From Betaproteobacteria bacterium (GTDB taxonomy: Bacteria; Pseudomonadota; Gammaproteobacteria; Burkholderiales; Usitatibacteraceae): DNA of 25,840 nt. A program made the position numbers and the translations under genes. The DNA lies in NCBI GenBank assembly GCA_025362705.1, contig JANYFH010000185.1, positions 1 to 25,840 of the forward strand. Reading direction: 5' to 3'. This document shows positions 1 to 6,181 of the stretch, piece after piece (the stretch's first letter is position 1; each line of letters begins with the position of its first letter). Under the pieces are notes generated by a model. That model was not told the origin of the DNA. It searched no databases and saw nothing but the letters and a program-made list of their open reading frames with translations.

Positions 1-1
1 T

Positions 2-265
2 CTGGCGGCCAATCAGCCGCAAAGTTGTGTGATCAATATTCGTTACAACAATGGCGTTGGCGAAGTGCCGATCACGTTGCCGGATAACTGGCGCGTGCGT
101 GTCTCGGATCCGCTACTCGAAGATTTATACAAATGGCTCACGCCGTCGAACGTCGATCTGGAGTACGAGACGTCGAACATGCTGCCGCCTCCGCCCCCAT
201 CGCGTCGCCCGCGTGGGTCCGGCAATGGCGGCGGGTATCAGGCGTTTCAGGGCGGGGATTATTGA
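2..265 (+). CDS. dnaE: C-terminal end of a gene, probably DNA polymerase III subunit alpha (partial)
   Basis: The reading frame is open from the window edge and ends at TGA 263-265, so only the last 87 residues are visible. The block with WRVRVSDPLLEDLYKWL followed by SNVDLEY resembles, from memory, the last segment of the replicative polymerase alpha subunit, where E. coli ends in a QVELEF-type tail that contacts the tau clamp-loader subunit. Here the VDLEY block is followed by about 30 extra residues: five prolines in a row, then an Arg/Gly-rich stretch ending GGDY. That tail is unusual and probably disordered. The assignment rests on a short, weakly conserved region. The rest of the gene lies to the left and would settle it at once. 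Confidence 0.5.
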   Translation: MAANQPQSCVINIRYNNGVGEVPITLPDNWRVRVSDPLLEDLYKWLTPSNVDLEYETSNMLPPPPPSRRPRGSGNGGGYQAFQGGDY

Positions 266-372
266 CGAGGGTTGAAACTATTAAAACACAAGCATTGACG
301 CGGGTTTCAGGGCATTTTTCGCGAAGAAGCTCATGGATACTGGGGTTTTATGTTTTTGTGGGGGCAGCGCAA

Positions 373-399
373 TTGACAGAAACACCAATATTTCAAAAT
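373..399 (+). promoter_or_regulatory. Candidate sigma-70 promoter for the adenosine deaminase gene
   Basis: A perfect -35 hexamer TTGACA (373-378) is followed after 15 bp by CAAAAT (394-399), a 4/6 match to the -10 consensus. It lies 42 bp before the ATG at 441, in the 175-bp gap after the upstream gene. The spacer is short, so this is only a candidate. Confidence 0.35.
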
Positions 400-440
400 A
401 GCCATCGCCGCATCCGCACCCAAAGAAAGTAGAAACGACC

Positions 441-1652
441 ATGCCTGCGCTTAACGACGACCTCATCCGCAAACTGCCGAAGACGGATCTTCACGTTCAT
501 CTCGATGGATCGCTGCGCATCCCGACGCTGATCGAGCTCGCGAAACAGCACAACATCAAGCTGCCCTCTTACACCGTAGAGGGCCTGCGCGAACTAGTGT
601 TCAAAGACAGCTACAAAAACTTGCCCGAGTATCTCGAAGGATTCCTCTACACCACGGCGGTCATGTGCGACAAAGAGGCCATCGAGCGAATCGCGTACGA
701 ATTCTGTCTCGATAACCAGGCCGAAGGCGTGCGCTATGTTGAGGTACGGTTTGCGCCCCAGCTTTCGGTGCGCGACGGATTCACCATGACGGAAGTGGTA
801 AAGGCGGTCGATCGCGGCCTGCGGCGCGCTGCGCAAGAATTTAACGCCCGGCCCGAGGTGAGAGACGGCCTGGAACCGAAATTCGTGGCGGGCATGATCC
901 TTTGCGCGATGCGCTACTTTGAAGGAACGTGGTCGCAAGGCTTCGGCCGCTTCTTCGATGCCATGCCGGAAGCTGATCGATTCGAGCTGTACTCAACAGC
1001 GAGCGTGGAGGTGGCGCGTGCGGCAGTGCGCCTGCGCGATGAAGGCTGCCTCGTCGTCGGGATCGACTTGGCAGGCCAGGAGAAAGGCTACCCCGCGGGC
1101 GACCACAAGCACGCCTATCAGATTGCCCATGAAGCGTTCCTTGGCAAGACCGTTCATGCGGGCGAAGACTACGGACCTGAATCCATCTTCCAGGCGCTGG
1201 GTGATCTGCATGCCGACCGCATCGGCCATGGCACATGGCTTTTCAGCGAAGACAAAATTCAAGCGCACATCGCCGACAAAAAAGCCTACATCGAGTCGTT
1301 GGTGGAATACATCGCCGACAAACGCATCACCCTCGAGGTGTGCCTCACCTCGAATCAGCAAACGGTCCCGGAGCTTGCGGATTTATCCAAACACCCTTTC
1401 GCCGAGATGCGCAAACGAAAGCTCTCGACGACGTTTTGCACCGACAACCGCCTGGTGTCGAACACCACGGTGTCCAACGAAATCGGCCGTGCCGTCAAGG
1501 CTTTCGATCTAACCGCTCGCGAAGTCCGCGACTCGCTCATCTACGGCTTCAAGCGGAGCTTCTTCCCGGGGTCCTATCTGGAGAAGCGGCAATATGTGCG
1601 CCAGGTGATCGATTACGCGGATCGGATTCTTGGCAGGACTGAGAGCAGTTAG
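441..1652 (+). CDS. add: Adenosine deaminase family enzyme
   Basis: A 403-residue metal-dependent amidohydrolase that should hydrolyse adenosine (or a related aminopurine nucleoside) to inosine and ammonia in the cytoplasm, feeding purine salvage. The family motifs appear in order: TDLHVHLDGS with metal ligands H18 and H20, HAGEDYG with H239 and the catalytic acid E242, RIGHGTW with H263, and LEVCLTSNQQT. The last metal-ligand motif reads CTDNRLVSNT: D335 is kept, but the second Asp typical of classical adenosine deaminases (SLNTDDP type) is Asn (N336). From memory this TDNR variant also occurs in other bacterial members, so it marks a subfamily and need not mean loss of function. At 403 residues it is longer than the roughly 330-350 usual in bacteria. 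The ATG at 441 has only a weak purine-rich upstream stretch. It appears to be transcribed alone. Exact substrate specificity is uncertain. Confidence 0.88.
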   Translation: MPALNDDLIRKLPKTDLHVHLDGSLRIPTLIELAKQHNIKLPSYTVEGLRELVFKDSYKNLPEYLEGFLYTTAVMCDKEAIERIAYEFCLDNQAEGVRYVEVRFAPQLSVRDGFTMTEVVKAVDRGLRRAAQEFNARPEVRDGLEPKFVAGMILCAMRYFEGTWSQGFGRFFDAMPEADRFELYSTASVEVARAAVRLRDEGCLVVGIDLAGQEKGYPAGDHKHAYQIAHEAFLGKTVHAGEDYGPESIFQALGDLHADRIGHGTWLFSEDKIQAHIADKKAYIESLVEYIADKRITLEVCLTSNQQTVPELADLSKHPFAEMRKRKLSTTFCTDNRLVSNTTVSNEIGRAVKAFDLTAREVRDSLIYGFKRSFFPGSYLEKRQYVRQVIDYADRILGRTESS

Positions 1653-1685
1653 GCGGCGGAGATTCACGTCGCATGGAAAAGCGGT

Positions 1686-1718
1686 CGTGGTCATATTTTT
1701 CGTCTCGAAAATATCACG
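1686..1718. terminator. Weak bulged hairpin between convergent genes
   Basis: An inverted repeat pairs CGTG plus ATATTTT plus CG with CGAAAATAT plus CACG around a TCT loop, with a 3-nt bulge (GTC) and a 1-nt bulge. It lies between the convergent adenosine deaminase gene (stop 1652) and the membrane-protein gene (stop 1777). The stem is AT-rich, so a terminator role is only suggested by position. Confidence 0.3.
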
Positions 1719-1776
1719 GTCCCTTTAATTCCTATCGAATGAAACGGCGATGAAACGCAGGCTTAGCGGGGAATAC

Positions 1777-2949
1777 TTACTGCTGGCGAACAAGTCGGAA
1801 CGACTCGACCCATTCCCAGCCGAAGCGGCCTTCGTGAGTCGTCACGATGATGCCGCGACCGACGGTGGCTTTTTCCGCGAAGGTCGCAGACACGCCAAGC
1901 GGCAGCACCACTTCACCGGGGCGCCACGTGGTCACTTCAAGGTGGTAATAGCTTCTGCCTTTCCGTTGGGTGGTCCATGTGCGCACGACCTTTGTGGCAT
2001 GACCGGTGCCGGGTGATGTATCCCACATGCGATTTCCCCAGCAGAGCGTTTCGTAAGTGCCCCATGGAATCAAAACCAGTGCAATGCCTGCAAATATGCT
2101 GATTCGACGCAACGAATTCGCGTGGCCACGCAACAGGCTGACCGCGCCAAGCGACGCCAGTAACCACAATAAAAATCCGCCGCCAAATCCGGCGATCAGC
2201 GCCTCATTCCCGAGCGGTCCCGCAAACTGCGCCGAGAGAACGCCGATGCCAATGGCACCCACAGCGAGCGCAACAAACAGAACAACTTCAAACAGCCAAG
2301 GTGGTTTGTCGGCACGGCCCGCCTTGAATACCGGCAACCCTGCCGCGATGGTGCCAAGGCGCTCGATGGTCCGCTCTACCTCAAAGTCCTCCGGTTTTTT
2401 CGGCGTGATGGAACGCTCGGCGGAGAGCCCTTTGGGGCCGAGCACGACGCGCTGCTTGTCGACAATCAGCTCACGCGCTGCCTGACGAAGCGCGCGGTCG
2501 GCCAGCGTTTTGCGAATGATGTCCTCGCGCGATTCGGAATCGATAAAAACCGCCGCATCAAAATCCTTGTCGCCGATATCGATCTCGCGCGTCAAACCGT
2601 GTCGCTTGCCAAAGCGGTCAAACGACGTCTCACCGCGCAATACCAAGTAAGGCCGCAGATCCACGCTACCATGGCCAAACGCGCGATCCGAATGTGAAAT
2701 GCTTGAGTTCGCATCGTCATCGACCGGCGTGGTGACGCTGATTCTCGCCGGAGTATTCCTGTGGGCCGGCGTGTACTTGGTCGTAAACGTGCGCCCATTG
2801 CGCTCGACCACCAGCGGCCTGCCGTCGGGCACGCCCAGCGCGTGTGAGAGCTGGTGCTGGGTCTGCTTCGCACTCCGCCGCACCAGCCAGATCACACCGA
2901 TGCAACTGAGAATGACGATGCCGACAAAAACGAGGGCAAAGAGTGGCAT
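1777..2949 (-). CDS. Hypothetical membrane protein with four predicted helices
   Basis: I do not recognise a family for this 390-residue protein. It begins with a hydrophobic helix (about residues 3-23, ending WLVRRS, so probably an anchor or uncleaved signal). A polar region of about 190 residues follows, rich in charged residues. Next come three hydrophobic segments at roughly 220-243, 252-276 and 283-303 (beginning LFEVVLFVALAVGA, IAGFGGGFLLWLLA and ISIFAGIALVLIP), then a polar C-terminal part of about 85 residues with alternating beta-like sequence. This suggests an inner-membrane protein with two soluble domains; no catalytic motif is evident. The start at 2949 gives a clean N-terminal hydrophobic helix. 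It is convergent with the adenosine deaminase gene and next to the rearranged czcD region. Confidence 0.75.
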   Translation of the reverse strand: MPLFALVFVGIVILSCIGVIWLVRRSAKQTQHQLSHALGVPDGRPLVVERNGRTFTTKYTPAHRNTPARISVTTPVDDDANSSISHSDRAFGHGSVDLRPYLVLRGETSFDRFGKRHGLTREIDIGDKDFDAAVFIDSESREDIIRKTLADRALRQAARELIVDKQRVVLGPKGLSAERSITPKKPEDFEVERTIERLGTIAAGLPVFKAGRADKPPWLFEVVLFVALAVGAIGIGVLSAQFAGPLGNEALIAGFGGGFLLWLLASLGAVSLLRGHANSLRRISIFAGIALVLIPWGTYETLCWGNRMWDTSPGTGHATKVVRTWTTQRKGRSYYHLEVTTWRPGEVVLPLGVSATFAEKATVGRGIIVTTHEGRFGWEWVESFRLVRQQ

Positions 2950-2991
2950 GAGCGTGATTGTACGTTTTGAAGTTAAAAAATCGGAACTTCG

Positions 2992-3225
2992 CTAAATTCT
3001 GTGGGACTTTTGCGCCGTTTGTGCAAATACACCCAGATTGTGACCCGCGTCGGCTATCAGCGCCGTTGGGTTGGCGACAAATCCGTAGGCAAATTCTATT
3101 ACGACGAACAACGAGTTCAGTACAACGGCAATCAGAAATGCGCGACCGAAATTGCCCGGTTCGATATGATGGCGATACCCGGCGTGACCGTGCGCATGGC
3201 TGTGATCGTGGTCATGTTCAGCCAT
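2992..3225 (-). pseudogene. Truncated CzcD-like cation diffusion facilitator (5' remnant)
   Basis: Reading leftward from ATG 3225, the first ~63 codons encode a His-rich N-terminus (MAEHDHDHSHAHGH), a first helix (AFLIAVVLNSLFVVIEFAYG) and the motif NPTALIADAGHNL. This is the signature start of Zn/Co/Cd cation diffusion facilitators of the CzcD/ZitB type, in which GHNL is normally followed by SDVLGLLLAW and about 200 more residues. Here homology stops after GHNL at about 3036, and the frame runs into unrelated codons and a stop at 2992. The metal-site aspartate after GHN and helices 2-6 are absent, so a working transporter cannot be made. An AGGA stretch lies about 10 nt before the ATG, so the 5' end looks original. 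The break coincides with the edge of the 32-bp repeat at 3004-3035. Confidence 0.8.
3004..3035 (+). repeat. 32-bp direct repeat, copy 1
   Basis: This 32-bp stretch matches 5733-5764 in the same orientation at 31 of 32 positions; the single difference is G 3012 versus A 5741. The shared core includes CGCCGTTTGTGCAAATACAC. Its right edge is where homology of the truncated czcD gene ends, which suggests a recombination or insertion boundary. The copies lie 2.7 kb apart and enclose the czcD remnant and tctBA. Confidence 0.85.
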
Positions 3226-3558
3226 TGGGGAAGTCCTGTATGTTCGAGAGATGGAACCGTTGCGCACGATATCAGCTCCCAAACCCAACCGGATCAATAC
3301 CGCACACAGAAGTCTATGCATTTTTATCCCGGTGTGCGTAAACCGTGTGTCTGTCAGACAGCGGCCGGTCGCGCGACCGTTTCACGCCAACGCAGATTTG
3401 ACCCCGGCCCGGACAGAGCATAGAGTGTTCCTCGTCGGCTTGTTAAAAACTCATCAAGAAATTTATTTCACGTGCGCGAAACGAAAAGCGGGCCGTCCAT
3501 TCGCGGGTAATTCGGGTGCTCTTTTCCACAACTTTCCTTCAGATAAATCGGACCACAC
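3226..3558. other. Gap between the czcD remnant and tctB with two palindromes
   Basis: No convincing gene is seen in these 333 bases. Two perfect inverted repeats stand out: TGTCTG-T-CAGACA at 3348-3360 and the 14-bp palindrome CGGTCGCGCGACCG at 3366-3379. Both lie about 180-210 bp upstream of tctB and 120-155 bp upstream of the czcD remnant, so either could be an operator left over from, or serving, one of these genes. No clear -35/-10 pair for tctB was found. Confidence 0.4.
3348..3360. promoter_or_regulatory. Candidate operator, perfect inverted repeat TGTCTG-T-CAGACA
   Basis: A 13-nt perfect dyad with 6-bp arms around one central base. The shape resembles binding sites of dimeric repressors such as TetR-type proteins, but no regulator gene is present in the window. 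Its target could be tctBA (plus) or the decayed czcD (minus). Confidence 0.3.
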
Positions 3559-3984
3559 GTGAACGACCGAAATCTTGCCAGGGGCCTATTCCTCATTGCG
3601 ATTGCCTTGACCTTTGGCCTGATGTCATTGCGTTACCCGATGGGCGACTTCAGCCGCGCGGGTCCAGGCCTGTTTCCCTTGATTGTAAGTTGCCTTCTGT
3701 TCATGATTGGCGTCTTCACCGTGATACGTTCGCGCTTTAGCGAGCGCGTCCACATTGAATTTAACTGGAAAAACATCGCCATCATCCTGGCAAGCCTTTG
3801 TGGATTTGCGTTGATTTCCCACTATGTCAATATGATCGCCGGCATCATTTTCATGGTGTTTTGCGCTTCATTCGCGGGGACCGCTTCTTATTCCTTGGCA
3901 CGTAACCTCAAAATCGCTGCGGGCCTGATTGCCGTCGGCTTCGCATTTCAAAAACTTCTCGGCTTTAACCTGCCCCTCTACTAA
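3559..3984 (+). CDS. tctB: Tripartite tricarboxylate transporter, small membrane subunit (TctB family)
   Basis: This 141-residue protein has about four hydrophobic segments (near residues 7-25, 36-57, 70-105 and 118-138). It carries the GPGLFPLIVS motif after the first helix that typifies TctB proteins, whose usual length is 140-170. TctB is the small integral membrane partner of TctA in tripartite carboxylate uptake systems of the inner membrane. The start is a GTG at 3559; the protein from there opens directly into helix 1. Its TAA (3982-3984) overlaps the ATG of tctA by one base (TAATG), so the two are translationally coupled. The third, periplasmic component (TctC) is not in the window. 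The substrate is unknown. Confidence 0.82.
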   Translation: MNDRNLARGLFLIAIALTFGLMSLRYPMGDFSRAGPGLFPLIVSCLLFMIGVFTVIRSRFSERVHIEFNWKNIAIILASLCGFALISHYVNMIAGIIFMVFCASFAGTASYSLARNLKIAAGLIAVGFAFQKLLGFNLPLY

Positions 3985-5492
3985 TGGAAGTACTCCACAA
4001 CCTTGCGCTCGGGTTTGAGGTCGCCCTGACCTGGCAGAACCTGATGTACTGTGCCATAGGTTGCACGGTAGGCACCTTGGTCGGGCTGTTGCCCGGACTC
4101 GGACCACTGGCCACGATCAGCATCCTGCTGCCCCTGACTTATTCCATCCCCACCAGTGGAGCACTCATCATGCTGGCGGGCATCTACTATGGCGCGCAAT
4201 ATGGAGACAGCGTCAGCGCGATCACGATGAAAATCCCGCATGCCAGCAGCATCGTGGCCTGTATCGATGGGTACCAGATGACGCTCAAGGGACAGACAGG
4301 ACTCGCCCTCTTCACTGCGGGGGTGTCGAGCTTTATTGGTGGATCGGTAGCGATCGTGGTACTCACGTTCTTCGCGCCAATGCTGGGCGAAGTGGCTTAC
4401 CTGTTCGGGCCTGCTGACTATTGCGCGCTGATGCTGTTGGGCTTCGTCTGCGTGAGCTTTGTCACCACCGGCAGCCTTCTCAACGGCATGGCCATGTGCC
4501 TGATTGGCGTATTGCTCGGGCAAATCGGCACGGACGTCAACAGCGGTGCGCCCCGCTTCACCATGAATCTCGACTTCCTGCTTGATGGCGTGGGCCTGGT
4601 CAGCATCGCGCTCGGCTGTTTTGGCATTGCTGAGATCACGAAAAACCTGGATAACAAAGATGAGCGTACCCCGTTCAACGGCAAGATAAATCTCATCCCG
4701 ACCTGGCCTGAGTTCAAGCGCATCATCCCTAGCGCTTTGCGTGGCAGCGTAATCGGCTCCTTTCTGGGCATCCTGCCCGGCGGCGGCCCAGTTATTGCGC
4801 AGTTTGCCGCGTACGCCGTCGACAAGAAAGTCAGCAAGTACCGGCACGAGATCGGCTCCGGTGCGATCGAGGGTGTCGCCGGGCAGGCCGCCGCAGATGA
4901 AGCGGCTGCACGGACCAGTTTTATCCCCCTCATGAGTATTGGTATTCCCGAAAATGCGGTTATGGCACTCATGATGGCGGCCTTCATCATCAAGGGCATC
5001 CAGCCCGGACCCAATATGATCGCCGGTCACCCTGATTTGTTCTGGGGATTGGTGGCCAGCATGTGGGTGGGTAACGTCTTTCTGATTACGCTCAATGTGC
5101 CGCTGGTGCGCTACTGGTTATCGGTGTTCAAGATTCCGTACGCCGTCCTGTTCCCGTCGATTCTTTTTTTCTGCTGTGTCGGCACATACAGCGTCAACAG
5201 CAACCTTAACGATATCTTCGTGACGGCTGGCTTTGGCTTTATCGGCTACCTGTTCCTGCGCCTGGATCTGGACGCTGCCCCGCTCATGCTGGGCTTTATT
5301 CTGGGGCCGATGCTGGAAGAAAACGGTCGTCGCGCGCTGCTCCTGAGTCGTGGAAGCTTCGAGGTCTTCTTTACGCGTCCGATCAGCGGTTCGTTGCTAG
5401 GCCTGATCATGATATTCATTTTGTGGCAGCTGGTTTCATTTCTCCGTGAAGCGAAAAAATCGCGCGCACGTTTGGAAGCGACGACCCAATAG
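3984..5492 (+). CDS. tctA: Tripartite tricarboxylate transporter, large membrane subunit (TctA family)
   Basis: A 502-residue polytopic membrane protein of standard TctA length. Family features visible: the first helix pair with GLLPGLGPLATISILLPLTY, the MLAGIYYGAQYGDSVSAI segment, IDGYQM, LGILPGGGPVIAQFAAYA, the EGVAGQAAADEAAA repeat motif and IKGIQPGP. Two sites differ from the usual consensus as I remember it: the first signature reads MKIPHASS where IPG followed by small residues is common, and the second reads SIGIPENAV where GIPGSAT is common. These positions are near the presumed substrate path, so this pair may take a different carboxylate. It is coupled to tctB by the TAATG overlap. 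There is no tctC next to it, and the nearest binding protein (6182-7483, minus) belongs to an ABC-type family. The gene lies between the two copies of the 32-bp repeat. Confidence 0.9.
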   Translation: MEVLHNLALGFEVALTWQNLMYCAIGCTVGTLVGLLPGLGPLATISILLPLTYSIPTSGALIMLAGIYYGAQYGDSVSAITMKIPHASSIVACIDGYQMTLKGQTGLALFTAGVSSFIGGSVAIVVLTFFAPMLGEVAYLFGPADYCALMLLGFVCVSFVTTGSLLNGMAMCLIGVLLGQIGTDVNSGAPRFTMNLDFLLDGVGLVSIALGCFGIAEITKNLDNKDERTPFNGKINLIPTWPEFKRIIPSALRGSVIGSFLGILPGGGPVIAQFAAYAVDKKVSKYRHEIGSGAIEGVAGQAAADEAAARTSFIPLMSIGIPENAVMALMMAAFIIKGIQPGPNMIAGHPDLFWGLVASMWVGNVFLITLNVPLVRYWLSVFKIPYAVLFPSILFFCCVGTYSVNSNLNDIFVTAGFGFIGYLFLRLDLDAAPLMLGFILGPMLEENGRRALLLSRGSFEVFFTRPISGSLLGLIMIFILWQLVSFLREAKKSRARLEATTQ

Positions 5493-5612
5493 CGCGCCGC
5501 GATCAACTGAGCGACCGGTGTTGTCGCATGTGACACAAAAGAGTCAAATAGTACGCGTATGCGGTTCTGTCGCGTTAGCCTCTGTCGCCGCGCGAGTGGA
5601 GTTACCCAAGCC

Positions 5613-5626
5613 TGCGCAACAACAGG
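5613..5626 (+). repeat. 14-bp direct repeat TGCGCAACAACAGG, copy 1
   Basis: Identical to 5721-5734, 108 bp downstream, in the same orientation. The flanks are different (copy 1 is followed by TACCCAGC, copy 2 by ACTTTTACG). Confidence 0.7.
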
Positions 5627-5720
5627 TACCCAGCATCTCAAATTTTTTCACTTTTTGAAACAAGCCAGTGCATCGTGAACGGCTGGGTATCACAACTCGC
5701 GCAGCGCAGGTAATTCAGGA

Positions 5721-5734
5721 TGCGCAACAACAGG
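5721..5734 (+). repeat. 14-bp direct repeat TGCGCAACAACAGG, copy 2
   Basis: Identical to 5613-5626. Its last two bases are the first two of the 32-bp repeat at 5733-5764, so it may mark the left edge of a longer repeat unit at this site. Confidence 0.7.
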
Positions 5735-5764
5735 ACTTTTACGCCGTTTGTGCAAATACACCCA
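5733..5764 (+). repeat. 32-bp direct repeat, copy 2
   Basis: Matches 3004-3035 at 31 of 32 positions in direct orientation. Immediately to its right (from 5796) lies the end of a possible permease remnant on the minus strand. Thus both copies have broken minus-strand genes on their right-hand side. Confidence 0.85.
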
Positions 5765-5795
5765 ATTTCATCGCAAACAAAAGCAATAATTCCAC

Positions 5796-5945
5796 TTATT
5801 TGCTAGTCGACTTGTATCCCAACGTCGAACCATCAACCGTAAGCACCACGCTAAGAGCAATCCAGATAAAGCATGTCATGAAAAGGAACGGTCTTAATTC
5901 GCCAGTGGGAAAACTGCCCAGCAAGTAACCGATAGTCGCGTTTAG
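5796..5945 (-). pseudogene. Possible C-terminal relic of a RarD/EamA-type permease
   Basis: Reading leftward from about 5945 to the TAA at 5796-5798, the frame gives LNATIGYLLGSF, TGELRP, then CFIWIALSVVLTVDG. Spacing and residues recall the last two helices of RarD-type EamA permeases, where a LNPTLQF-like helix is followed by GEP and then a FIWxAL helix ending in Asp. The frame upstream (5946-6056) shows no further resemblance in any minus frame, and no start or ribosome site was recognised. If real, it is a 50-residue remnant of a roughly 290-residue protein. The likeness is by eye only. Confidence 0.4.
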
Positions 5946-6036
5946 GGCCGAATGAAACTCTAGCGCTGGCGCGGCGTTCAGGCTGTTATTGCTCCAGGAA
6001 CCGCGTGGGTTCAGGTGTTTATGCAATTTGTGTCGC

Positions 6037-6068
6037 ACAAAAGAAAGGGGCCGCACTCCTGCGGCCCC
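6037..6068 (-). terminator. Rho-independent terminator of the ABC binding-protein gene
   Basis: On the minus strand a perfect 9-bp stem GGGGCCGCA / TGCGGCCCC with a 4-nt loop (6047-6068) is followed by TTTCTTTTGT (complement of 6037-6046). It lies about 115 bp beyond the stop of the gene ending at 6182, and the T-rich side places it on that strand. Confidence 0.8.
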
Positions 6069-6181
6069 CGGTACTACTCACTCACTTCAGGGAAACAACT
6101 GCACTTATATTGATTGAATGGCTGGCAGAAAGTTCCAAAAAACTGTCCGTCCTACAAGTTACGGCGCGTGGTCTTACAACA

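Larger units (their letters stand above)
5493..5795. other. Non-coding stretch with repeats downstream of tctA
   Basis: No gene is supported here. The stretch contains two copies of TGCGCAACAACAGG (5613-5626 and 5721-5734) and copy 2 of the 32-bp repeat (5733-5764), which overlaps the second TGCGCAACAACAGG by two bases. No terminator with a T-run was recognised after tctA. Confidence 0.6.

Noticed and set aside
3251..3562. 103-codon plus-strand frame ahead of tctB
   Set aside because: It has no motif and runs through the palindromes into the tctB start; composition looks non-coding.
3981..5030. Long open frame of 349 codons on the minus strand
   Set aside because: It lies wholly antisense to tctA, is rich in His, Gln, Asp and Arg as expected of a mirrored membrane-protein frame, and has no recognisable motif.
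5574..5764. An integron cassette (attC) site
   Set aside because: GTTAGCC at 5574 does not fit GTTRRRY and no matching inverse core site was found; no integrase is present.
5668..5928. 86-codon plus-strand frame downstream of tctA
   Set aside because: It crosses the 32-bp repeat, lacks a ribosome site and a familiar motif, and overlaps the possible permease relic on the other strand.
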